Shown: piece by piece, positions 25,962 through 33,374 of the stretch
Numbering within the stretch: the stretch's first letter is position 1
How the letters are laid out: the number at the start of each line of letters is the position of its first letter
Assembly (NCBI RefSeq): GCF_000718305.1
Contig: NZ_JOFQ01000012.1
Coordinates: 62,001-126,000, forward strand
DNA length: 64,000 nt
Origin: Streptomyces niger
GTDB lineage: Bacteria > Actinomycetota > Actinomycetes > Streptomycetales > Streptomycetaceae
Reading direction: 5' to 3'
Program-made: the position numbers and the translations under genes
Notes under the pieces: model-generated
The model's database searches: none
Seen by the model: only the letters and a program-made list of their open reading frames with translations
What the model was told of the DNA's origin: nothing

Positions 25962-26005
25962 CGGGCCGGCTGCGGGCCTCGGCAGAGAGGCCCGCAGCCG
26001 GCCCG
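25962..26005 (+). terminator. perfect 19-bp hairpin terminator after the DUF305 gene
   Basis: CGGGCCGGCTGCGGGCCTC pairs without mismatch with its complement at 25987-26005 around a 6-base loop (GGCAGA). It starts 12 bases after the DUF305 stop and could also stop transcription of the convergent gene at 26142. Confidence 0.85.
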
Positions 26006-26141
26006 TCGCTCGTGCCTTCCCCCCCCGCCGCCGGCCCGCCACCCCTGCCGACTCAGGCTCGCCGCGCATCTTTTCCGGGAATTCCAGGCCCGCTCGACGG
26101 GGCCAGGGATCGGTTCGGTCGTTGTCTCACGCTGAGGCGTC

Positions 26142-27359
26142 TCACGTGATGCGGTCCGCAAGCCTGGTGGTGCTGTGCACCAGGTACTCCAGTGGTCCTC
26201 GCCGGAAGTGCCGGTGCCATGCGACGGCCAGCAGCATGGCGGCCAGGCTGAACGCGGCCAGTACGAGCAGGCTGCTGGGGAGTTCCTCGTCCCACAGTGC
26301 CCAGATGGCCACGATGTGCAGAACGTAGAAGGTCAAGGACATCGTGCCGATCGCGATGACGGGAGCGGCCAGTCGCCGTACGCGCGGCAGACGGTCCACG
26401 GCGACGAGGCAGCCGGCCAGCACCGCGAGGGCGACGCCGGTGTTGCCCACGATCGAGAACGTGGTCTGGCTGTGCGGCGCCGCCACCAGGAGCCATTCGC
26501 GGAACACCCCGTCGGGTTCGCCGACGGTGTCCGACCACCAGGCCGAGCCGGCGGAGTTGCCGTCGGTGCGGGCGGCGATGGTGGCGTACGCGTGGGGGAC
26601 CAGGTGCAGGGCGAGCCAGGAGCCGCCGTAACCGAGTACGGCCAGCACGCCGCCCGCGACAGCCAGGCGGCCGCGTACGCGGGTGAGGTCGAGCTTGGCC
26701 ACGGCCATGCCGGCGATCACGAACGGGATCCAGGTGAGGACCGGATAGGCGCCGGTGAAGAGGATCTCGATGAAGCCGTCCGAGTCGGTGATCCTGGCGA
26801 GCGGGTCGAGGGCGGTGATGCTGTCGGCCCAGTTCCCCTCCTCGATGGAGACCTTGATGAGATAGAGGTCTTGGGGCAGTACCAGTGCGCTGGCGGCGGC
26901 GATCACCGCGAGAGTCCCGGCGCGCAGTCGGTGCAGCGGAAGGGCGAGCAGGAAGAGCAGCGCATAGCAGGCGAGGATCACATCGATCTGGGTGTCCAGC
27001 GCGATGAGGGCGATGCCCATCGCGAACAGGACCGCGGCCCGGATCACCACCCTGATCACCGCCTGCCGGCCCGCACGGCCGGTCCGGGGCGTCGGACGGC
27101 CGGTGAGCAGGACCAGCGAGAAGCCGGCGAGCACCGCGAAGAGGGCGGAGGCCCTGCCGTACGCGGTCTCGGCCAGAAAGCCCAGCGTTCCGCCGTCCAT
27201 CGGGTCGGGGCCGACATGAGCGACGTACATGCCCAGTACGGCCAGGCCGCGGGCGAGGTCGACGCCTGTCAGCCTGCGGATGGACGGAGTGGTGCTCGGA
27301 CGAGCTGATGGGGCCGGTGCGGTGACGGCCGCAACGGCGCGGGACGAATTGGGTGCCAT
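26142..27359 (-). CDS. DUF418 / heparan-N-acetyltransferase-like membrane protein
   Basis: The protein has 405 aa and about 10-11 helices. The N-terminus RRLTGVDLARGLAVLGMYVAHVGP is the conserved opening of DUF418 and HGSNAT-type acyltransferases, where the Asp-x-x-Arg-Gly motif starts TM1. The C-terminal half (SIVGNTGVALAVLAGCL, PVIAIGTMSLTFYVLHIVAIWALW, then HRHFRRGPLEYLVHS) fits the DUF418 C-terminal domain, including the usual RGPLEWLxR-like end. Such proteins probably acylate an envelope sugar; the substrate is unknown. It stands alone on the minus strand. Confidence 0.82.
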   Translation of the reverse strand: MAPNSSRAVAAVTAPAPSARPSTTPSIRRLTGVDLARGLAVLGMYVAHVGPDPMDGGTLGFLAETAYGRASALFAVLAGFSLVLLTGRPTPRTGRAGRQAVIRVVIRAAVLFAMGIALIALDTQIDVILACYALLFLLALPLHRLRAGTLAVIAAASALVLPQDLYLIKVSIEEGNWADSITALDPLARITDSDGFIEILFTGAYPVLTWIPFVIAGMAVAKLDLTRVRGRLAVAGGVLAVLGYGGSWLALHLVPHAYATIAARTDGNSAGSAWWSDTVGEPDGVFREWLLVAAPHSQTTFSIVGNTGVALAVLAGCLVAVDRLPRVRRLAAPVIAIGTMSLTFYVLHIVAIWALWDEELPSSLLVLAAFSLAAMLLAVAWHRHFRRGPLEYLVHSTTRLADRIT

Positions 27360-27594
27360 TGATCCAACATGACCTGTTCAGTTGAACCGTTGAACGACTG
27401 CGCGGAATGCGGCGACATGGGGCGCCTCCCGCACGCGGTCCTGCGTTGCCCGTTGCTGACGGAGACGTGCGTGAACCCGCAGCTCTCTCCCCTTTCGGTT
27501 GGCCGGAAATCAGCGCACGTGAATCGGCCGACCCGACGTGGCGATCGGCCGGGCCCGTGCGGACGAGGACGCCGAGGTCGGCTGCGGCCGTAGC

Positions 27595-27606
27595 GGGGGG
27601 GGGGGG
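27595..27606. repeat. homopolymer run of 12 G
   Basis: Twelve consecutive G on the plus strand lie 12 bp outside the stop of the MFS gene (27618), in the gap behind it. Such a run is prone to slippage and to sequencing error. It is outside any supported gene. Confidence 0.85.
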
Positions 27607-27617
27607 CAGCCGCTGCG

Positions 27618-28982
27618 TCAGTGGGAAGCGGCGTGGCCCGGGGGGACCCGGCCGGTGGTGTGCAGGGCGTCGGCGACGTGACTGTGGCTGTGTCGCCAGC
27701 CGCCCCCGGTCTGTACGGCGTCGGCCAGGTGCGGGTGGTCGGCGGTCAGCGTGGTGTGCAGGTGCGAGCTCCGCTGCGGGGCGTCGGACGGCCACAGCTT
27801 CGTGGCCAGTACCACGGCGGTCAGCGCGAGCACCCCCAGCGCCACGACGGCCGACTGCAGCCCCGCTGCCGCGCCGAGCCACCCGGCGAGCGGATACGTC
27901 AGCAGCCAGCAGCTGTGGGAGAGGGAGAACTGGGCCGCGAACGCGGAGGTGCGCTGCTCCGGCGGTGCTGCGCGCCGGAGCAGTCGGCCGGTGGGGGTGA
28001 GCACCAGGGAACAGGCACCGCCGAACGCGGCCCACGCGGCGAGCAGGGCGGGCCAGCGCCACGCACCCGTACCGGCCGCGGTGAGCACTCCGAGCCCGAC
28101 GAAGACCATGACCAGGAGCGCGGCGCCCCGCAGCATCACCGTGCGGTCGGCGGCGCGGTCGAGGACGCGGGGCAGCAGCAGCGCGACGGCCATGGAGCCC
28201 GCGCCGTACGCGCCCAGCGCGAGCGGTACGTCCCCGGTGGAGCGGCCGAGGTGGTCGCGGACGTAGACGACGGTGTTGACGGTGACGACTGCGCCGGCAG
28301 CGGCGACGGCGAGGTCGAGGGCGAGCAGGCCCCGCAGCCGCGGGTCGGCGAGGAACAGCCGCATGCCGCCGGTGGCCTTGGCGTAGGGCCTGCCGGTCCG
28401 CGGGGCGTTGGCCTGTTTCGGCAGTACGGCGGAGACCACCAGGGTGGCCGACGCCAGGAAGCCGGCGGTGGTGCCGGCGAACAGCCAGTTGTAGGTGATC
28501 AGGGAGAGGAGCGCGGCCGCGAGTGCGGGGCTGAACAGGCTCTCCAGGTCGTATGCGAGCCGGGACAGGGACAGCGCCCGGGTGTAGTCACGCTCTTCGG
28601 GCAGGACGTCGGGGATGACGGCCTGGAAGGTGGGGGTGAAGGCGGCGGAGGCGGCCTGCAGGGCGAAGACCAGGACGTACACCTGCCAGACCTGAGCGAC
28701 GAACGGCAGCATCAGCGCCACCGAGGCGCGTATGAGGTCGCTGCCGACCAGAAGCGCGCGGCGCGGTATCCGGTCGGCGACCGCGCCGATGGCCGGGGCG
28801 ATCGCGACGTACGCCACCATCTTGATCGCCAGAGCGGTGCCCAGCACCGAACCGGCATCCGCCCCCGCGAGGTCGTAGGCCAGCAGCCCGAGCGCGACGG
28901 TCGCCAGGCCGGTCCCCACCAGAGCGATGACCTGGGCGGTGAAGAGCTGGCGGTAGGTGCGGTTGCGCAGTACGGAGAGCAT
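27618..28982 (-). CDS. MFS exporter with His-rich C-terminal tail
   Basis: The protein has 454 aa from the ATG at 28982 (AAGGGG upstream). It has 12 helices of the MFS_3/enterobactin-exporter type, opening VLRNRTYRQLFTAQVIALVGTGL, with a cytoplasmic loop ADRIPRRALLVGSDLIRA (the MFS loop 2-3 motif). The last ~50 residues are a soluble tail with many His (HLHTTLTADHPHL, HSHSHVADALH). Tails like this usually bind Ni, Co or Zn ions. The divergent gene encodes an ArsR-type metal sensor, so metal-induced export is a reasonable inference. A drug substrate cannot be excluded. Confidence 0.87.
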   Translation of the reverse strand: MLSVLRNRTYRQLFTAQVIALVGTGLATVALGLLAYDLAGADAGSVLGTALAIKMVAYVAIAPAIGAVADRIPRRALLVGSDLIRASVALMLPFVAQVWQVYVLVFALQAASAAFTPTFQAVIPDVLPEERDYTRALSLSRLAYDLESLFSPALAAALLSLITYNWLFAGTTAGFLASATLVVSAVLPKQANAPRTGRPYAKATGGMRLFLADPRLRGLLALDLAVAAAGAVVTVNTVVYVRDHLGRSTGDVPLALGAYGAGSMAVALLLPRVLDRAADRTVMLRGAALLVMVFVGLGVLTAAGTGAWRWPALLAAWAAFGGACSLVLTPTGRLLRRAAPPEQRTSAFAAQFSLSHSCWLLTYPLAGWLGAAAGLQSAVVALGVLALTAVVLATKLWPSDAPQRSSHLHTTLTADHPHLADAVQTGGGWRHSHSHVADALHTTGRVPPGHAASH

Positions 28983-29124
28983 GCGGCAGCCCCTTGGCCG
29001 GAAGGTCGGGGGGGGACGAGCACCTCTCACCATACAAACATGTGCGCATCTGTGCACCTATGGACTGCGGCTTTCCGGCAGAAGCGGGGGACCGGGTGGC
29101 GTGCGGCGGCTTTACGCTGGTCGC

Positions 29125-29484
29125 ATGCCCCAAAGCGATGCGGCCCCACCTGCACCACATACGCATGTGCAGGCCCCCGACAGCGCCCGGCTCGCCGAGG
29201 CGACCGGGGTGTTCGCGCTGCTCGCCGACGAGACCCGGCTCCACCTGCTGTGGCTGCTGGCACAGGACGAATCCGACGTGGGGTCGCTCGCCGAGCGCTG
29301 CCCCGCCTCGCGGACCGCGGTGAGCCAGCACCTCGCGAAACTGCGGCTCGCCGGCCTGGTGGAGAAGCGGCGGGAGGGACGGCACATCTACTACCGCCTG
29401 AGCGACGGACACCTGCGCCGCCTCGTGCTGGAAGCGCTCAGCCATGCCGACCACCGGGTCAGCGGCCAGGCTCCGCACGACTGA
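29125..29484 (+). CDS. ArsR/SmtB-family transcriptional regulator
   Basis: The protein has 119 aa. The winged helix reads VFALLADETRLHLLWLLAQDESDVGSLAERCPASRTAVSQHLAKLRLAGLVEKRREGRHIYYRL. A His-containing N-terminus (PHTHV) and C-terminal SHADHRVSG could hold a metal, similar to NmtR/KmtR-type Ni/Co sensors. It does not show the ArsR CVC motif in the recognition helix. It is divergent from the His-tailed MFS gene, and the 142-bp gap includes an AT-richer stretch at 29031-29062 that is a plausible operator. The probable target is the exporter. Confidence 0.9.
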   Translation: MPQSDAAPPAPHTHVQAPDSARLAEATGVFALLADETRLHLLWLLAQDESDVGSLAERCPASRTAVSQHLAKLRLAGLVEKRREGRHIYYRLSDGHLRRLVLEALSHADHRVSGQAPHD

Positions 29485-29560
29485 GCGGATGAACCGCGCG
29501 GCAACTGATCGGCGGCCGGTGGAGCCCGCCGGAGTCGTCCAGTACAGGTGAGCGAGGCTT

Positions 29561-30145
29561 TCAGAGCGGTCGGAAGGCGATTTCCCGGCTGTTGTAGGCG
29601 AGCACCTCACCGGAGGCGATGTCGTAGAACCAGCCGTGCAGCCGCAGTTGCCGCTGTCGCAGGCGTCGCGCGACGCACGGGTAGGAGCGTAGGTGTTCCA
29701 ACTGGGTCTTCAGATGATGCTGGGTGGCCACGCCCCTTCGCACCGAGGCGGGCCGGGAGTTGTATTCGGCTCGCTGCAGCCAGCGGCTGAACATCGCCAT
29801 GCCCGGCCGCGGCCTGCCCACCACCAGGTCCTGCACCGCGTCGCAGCAGGAATGTCCGCACACCACGATGTCGGGCACTCCCAGCGCGATGACGGCGTAT
29901 TCGAGGGTGGCGCCGACGGCGCAGTTGGCCTCTGTCCGGTGGCGCGGAACGATGTTGCCGGCGGTGCGCAGTTCGATGATCTCGCCCGGCCGGGCGCCGG
30001 TGATCAGTGAAGGGACGATGCGCGCGTCCGAGCAGGAGATGAACAGGACTTGAGGGCGTTGCTCCTCGGCGAGTGCGGTGAAGTCACCGCGGCGTTCCGC
30101 GACGCTCGACGAGAAAGCCCTGGCGTTTTCGATGAGTGATTGCAT
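29561..30145 (-). CDS. beta-class carbonic anhydrase
   Basis: The protein has 194 aa from the ATG at 30145, behind GGGGCAG. Zinc ligands of the beta class are present: Cys and Asp/Arg dyad in LFISCSDARIVPSLI, and His/Cys in VVCGHSCCDAVQDL. The usual RTAGNIVPR follows. It interconverts CO2 and bicarbonate. A frame runs 108 codons further upstream but lacks conserved sequence, so the short form is preferred. Downstream it converges on the ArsR gene with 76 bp between stops. Confidence 0.93.
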   Translation of the reverse strand: MQSLIENARAFSSSVAERRGDFTALAEEQRPQVLFISCSDARIVPSLITGARPGEIIELRTAGNIVPRHRTEANCAVGATLEYAVIALGVPDIVVCGHSCCDAVQDLVVGRPRPGMAMFSRWLQRAEYNSRPASVRRGVATQHHLKTQLEHLRSYPCVARRLRQRQLRLHGWFYDIASGEVLAYNSREIAFRPL

Positions 30146-30783
30146 GCTGGCTGCCCCGTGCGGTCGGTAGTGGGTGGCTGCGGTGCGCAAACTGTGGATG
30201 GGTGTGCCCGATGGCCAGGCCGCGGGGCGGTGGGCGGGGACTCGACTGGCAAGCGGCCGCCGGCCCCGATGCCCTGCTGGCTCGAAGAAGCGGCGCCGCG
30301 GTTCCGAGGCGTACGGAACGTACGGCAGGCGCGCCCGCATCCGGTCCTCCGCCGTGCTTACCTGCGGGGTCATCGCATTGTGCGGTCGGGGTGACCACGC
30401 TGACGATGAGGTCGACGGTTGAGGTGCCGGCCTGAACGACAAGTGCGCGAACGCGGGGGGACGCGGCATGAACGCCGATGCCGGCGGTGGGGAAGCCCGC
30501 CGGGGGGACGCGGCAGTCGGGGGCGGGCGCGCGGTACTTGATGCCTGTCGTCGCCACGGTGCAGCTGTAGTGGGGGTGATACATGCAAGGGCGGCAGCCG
30601 CGTGCAGGAGGCGTGGTGGCGGTGGGCGGCAGGCGGTGAGGTGCTACCGCGGCGCATCGAGCGGCATTCACATCCACCAAACTACTACGTCTCGTAGAAG
30701 TTCGGGCCGTGTCGCCCGGAGACGTATCGCCAACACCTGGATCGGTCCACCCCGCGAGGAACACGAAGGGCAGGTCGAAGGCG
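30146..30783. other. 638-bp region between carbonic anhydrase and blaI copy 2
   Basis: Several frames are open here on both strands, but none has a recognisable domain, a good start or consistent codon bias. The only element I can support is the palindrome at 30681-30701. The part next to 30145 should hold the carbonic anhydrase promoter. Confidence 0.45.
30681..30701. promoter_or_regulatory. candidate operator for blaI copy 2
   Basis: ACTACTACG-TCT-CGTAGAAGT is a 21-bp dyad with 8 of 9 arm bases matching. Its inner TACTACG/CGTAG arms are the same as in the operators at 15770 and 16217. It lies 83 bp before the repressor start. Confidence 0.65.
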
Positions 30784-31161
30784 TTGAGAGCATTCGGCGA
30801 ACTGGAATCGGACATCATGCGTGTGGTGTGGGCGAGCGAAGAGCCGCTCAGTGTCCAGCGCATCACCGACGCCCTCAACGAGAAGCGCTCACTGGCGTAC
30901 ACCACGGTGATGACCGTCACCGAACGCCTCCGCACCAAGGGCTGGTTGGAGCGGGCCAAGCAAGGCCGGTCCTACCGCTACCAGGCGTTGCGCTCGGCGG
31001 ACGACTACACGGCCGAACTCATGGAGCAGGCCCTGGAGTCCTCCACCGACCGCGCCACCGCACTGCTGCACTTCGCCGGCCGTCTGGACGCGGCCGAGGC
31101 CGCGGCCCTGCGCCGGGCGCTGGACACCACTCCCACCGCCGTCCCCGACATCGACAGCTGA
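30784..31161 (+). CDS. BlaI/MecI/CopY-family repressor (copy 2)
   Basis: The protein has 125 aa. I placed the start at a TTG (LRAFGELESDIM) because it aligns with the ATG of copy 3 (MRPFGELEADVM). A longer frame opens at 30709 but its extra residues are not conserved. The DNA-binding domain covers 1-75 (VQRITDALNEKRSLAYTTVMTVTERLRTKGWLERAKQGRSYRYQ). The C-terminal dimer/cleavage region includes MEQALESSTDRATALLHFAGRLDA. It is followed after 10 bp by an M56 peptidase gene, the standard BlaI-BlaR1 arrangement. Confidence 0.92.
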   Translation: MRAFGELESDIMRVVWASEEPLSVQRITDALNEKRSLAYTTVMTVTERLRTKGWLERAKQGRSYRYQALRSADDYTAELMEQALESSTDRATALLHFAGRLDAAEAAALRRALDTTPTAVPDIDS

Positions 31162-31171
31162 GGCCGTCACC

Positions 31172-32137
31172 GTGATCGTCATCGCTGCGCTATTCGTCTA
31201 CGCCGTCCTGATCGGCGGGCCGGCCGCCCGCCTGCTGGCCCGTGCCCGGTGGGTCACCCGCTTCCCGCAGGTCGCCCTGCGGAGCTGGCACGCCTGCGCG
31301 CTCAGCCTGCTCGCCTCGCTGGTGGCATTCCTGCTCGTGGTCGCCCATGACCTGTGGGAACACGGCATGGTCTGGCTCTTCGACGCCGACGAGCCACTTG
31401 TCCATGACGCGTACGGCGGCTCCTGGCTGGTCGCCGACATCCCCAGTGCCGCAATGCTGGTCCTGTACCTGGGGGCCGTGACACTGCTCGGCCTCACCGT
31501 GCGGGGCCTGTGGAAGCTCCGCCGGGAGCGTGACCGCCACCGCCTGACCGCCGACACGCTGGGGACGCACGACCGGATCCAGGACCTCGACGTACGCGTG
31601 CTGACGCACCAGGCCCCGGTGGTCTTCTGCATTCCCGGGACACGCGCCGGTTCCCGCATCGTCGTGACCAGCGCGGCCCTCGACGTGCTGTCCGAGACCG
31701 AGCTCGCGGCCGCTCTCGAACACGAGCGGGCACACTTGAGGTTCCGCCACCACCGGGCGTTCCTCGCCGCCGACGTCCTCACCTCGGCCCTCGGCTGGAG
31801 CGGCCTGTCACGCAGGTACGCGCAGCAGGTGCGGCGCCTGGCCGAGATGGCGGCGGACGACCAGGCGGCACAGAAGCACGGTCGGCGCGCGGTGGCTTCG
31901 GCGCTGCTGGAGATGTGCACCGCGGGACCTGTGACCACCGTGTCCGGGCTGCCGGCGATGACGGGCACCGATCCCGCCGAGCGCATCCGCCGCCTGATCA
32001 AGGCCGCGCCGACCCGGGCCAGGACTCTGGTGCCTGTCCTGAGCCTGGTCGTGGCTGTTGTCGTGCTCGCGCTGCCCGTAGCGCTCGCCCTGGCCCCCGG
32101 CGCCTTCCTTGCCGGCACCGCTCATTCAGGTTGTTGA
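31172..32137 (+). CDS. M56-family (BlaR1-like) membrane metallopeptidase
   Basis: The protein has 321 aa from a GTG at 31172. Three N-terminal helices come first, then a cytoplasmic gluzincin domain with the zinc motif ALEHERAHLRFRHH (HExxH) and a downstream MAADDQAA segment that could supply the third ligand. A last helix (VPVLSLVVAVVVLALPVALAL) follows. There is no extracellular penicillin-binding sensor domain as in BlaR1/MecR1, so the signal is unlikely to be a beta-lactam bound covalently. It probably cleaves the BlaI partner encoded 10 bp upstream. Confidence 0.9.
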   Translation: MIVIAALFVYAVLIGGPAARLLARARWVTRFPQVALRSWHACALSLLASLVAFLLVVAHDLWEHGMVWLFDADEPLVHDAYGGSWLVADIPSAAMLVLYLGAVTLLGLTVRGLWKLRRERDRHRLTADTLGTHDRIQDLDVRVLTHQAPVVFCIPGTRAGSRIVVTSAALDVLSETELAAALEHERAHLRFRHHRAFLAADVLTSALGWSGLSRRYAQQVRRLAEMAADDQAAQKHGRRAVASALLEMCTAGPVTTVSGLPAMTGTDPAERIRRLIKAAPTRARTLVPVLSLVVAVVVLALPVALALAPGAFLAGTAHSGC

Positions 32138-32212
32138 CGTCGGTCTCCAGAAAGGCGATGTGCGGAGCGGTGCCTCGGTGTGAGGGGGTAGGTGGCACCG
32201 AGGCACCTGGAC

Positions 32213-32635
32213 TCATCGCGGCGGGAGGCCGGTGATGTCCCTGGCGGGGTTGCCTCCCCAGCGCGAGTGCGGAGGTACTTCCTCGCCCTTCATCAGGAAG
32301 GAATCGGGGGCGAGTACGACGCCGTCCCCCACCGTCACGCCGTAGTGGACCAGGGTGTTGATCCCGATCGTGCAGCCGTTGCCGATCGAGGTGCGGTCGG
32401 ACTTGAAACTGCCGTCCTCCTGGGAGTGGCACCGGATGACGGCGCCCGCATCGAGCGTGCAGTCATCACCGACCGTCACGAGGGTGCGCTCCGGCATCTT
32501 GCACCCGTCGTCGAAGAGCCGACGTCCGAGGCGGACGCCCAGCAGCCGCCAGAACAGGCCCTTGAAGGGCGAGCGGCGCCGAACCCTCGCTTCCGCCCCA
32601 CGGGCGGACGTCGCCACGGTGGCCGCGGGCTCCAC
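32213..32635 (-). CDS. short hexapeptide-repeat protein resembling the C-terminus of Pls/PosA-type peptide synthetases
   Basis: The open frame is 140 aa, from a GTG at 32635 with no clear ribosome-binding site and an in-frame TAG four codons upstream. The sequence (FWRLLGVRLGRRLFDDGC, TLVTVGDDCTLDAGAVI, CHSQEDGSFKSDR, VHYGVTVGDGVVLAPDSF, MKGEEVPPHSRWGGNPA) is a left-handed beta-helix. It closely recalls the last domain of Pls/PosA-family nonribosomal peptide synthetases. The >1000-residue remainder of such an enzyme is absent. It may be a remnant or a stand-alone acyltransferase-like domain. It sits between two blaI units. Confidence 0.6.
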   Translation of the reverse strand: MEPAATVATSARGAEARVRRRSPFKGLFWRLLGVRLGRRLFDDGCKMPERTLVTVGDDCTLDAGAVIRCHSQEDGSFKSDRTSIGNGCTIGINTLVHYGVTVGDGVVLAPDSFLMKGEEVPPHSRWGGNPARDITGLPPR

Positions 32636-32763
32636 GGCGGACGGCGGCTATGAGATCCGACTGCGGCTTCCTGCCAAGGGGGCAACGGGCGATGGTCGGC
32701 AGCCTTGTGACACATGAGCCGCGATCAGCAGGTGGCTGTGTGCCGGCCGGGTCGAGCTGCCGG

Positions 32764-32776
32764 GTAGAATTTCTAC
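32764..32776. promoter_or_regulatory. candidate operator before blaI copy 3
   Basis: GTAGAA-T-TTCTAC is a perfect 6-bp inverted repeat 105 bp upstream of the ATG of copy 3. The GTAG/CTAC arms recall the other BlaI-type sites, but the spacer is one base rather than three or four. Confidence 0.5.
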
Positions 32777-32880
32777 ACGGCATAGGAAGTTGGTTGCGAG
32801 GGTCCGATGGCCGACCGGTACGGTCGGCATCCACGGCACGCACCCGGCGGCTGTGGACCGGACAGGCGGGAGCGGAGCCC

Positions 32881-33258
32881 ATGCGGCCATTCGGCGAGCT
32901 GGAAGCCGACGTCATGCGGATCATGTGGGCGAGCGACGAGCCGCTCAACATCCATGGGATCGTCGATGCCCTGAACGGCGAGGAACGACAGCTGGCGTAC
33001 ACCACCGTCATGACGGTGACCGAACGCCTCCGCACCAAGGGCTGGCTGGAGCGTGACAAACACGGCCGGTCGTTCCGCTACCGGCCGCTACGTACCGCCG
33101 ACGACTACTCGGCCGGGCTCATGGAACAGGCGCTGGACTCGTCCACCGACCGCACGAGTGTCCTGCTGCGCTTCGCCGGCGGGCTCGACGCAACCGAGGC
33201 CGCGGCGCTGCGCCGGGCGCTGGAGAACATGCCCACTGATCCGGACCCGGAGAGCTGA
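32881..33258 (+). CDS. BlaI/MecI/CopY-family repressor (copy 3)
   Basis: The protein has 125 aa from an ATG at 32881. It aligns with copy 2 along its full length without gaps apart from one residue (TERLRTKGWLERDKHGRSFRY; LMEQALDSSTDRTSVLLRFAGGLDATEAAALRRAL), so the two look like a duplication. Unlike copy 2 it has no M56 peptidase gene after it; the next gene, at 33375, is a convergent permease. It may be cleaved by the single M56 protein in trans, or respond otherwise (inference). Confidence 0.92.
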   Translation: MRPFGELEADVMRIMWASDEPLNIHGIVDALNGEERQLAYTTVMTVTERLRTKGWLERDKHGRSFRYRPLRTADDYSAGLMEQALDSSTDRTSVLLRFAGGLDATEAAALRRALENMPTDPDPES

Positions 33259-33374
33259 GACGTCGCACCATGCCGGCCATCGTCCAACCGCCCCTTCACA
33301 GCGGACGGTCAGGCGGCGGCCCTCCCTCCCCCACGACCACGGGCTGTCCCTGCGTGGGGCAGTGGGACACGCGG

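Noticed and set aside
30146..30469. A 108-residue N-terminal extension of the carbonic anhydrase.
   Set aside because: The extra sequence has no signal peptide or domain, while the ATG at 30145 has a ribosome-binding site and starts at the conserved enzyme end.
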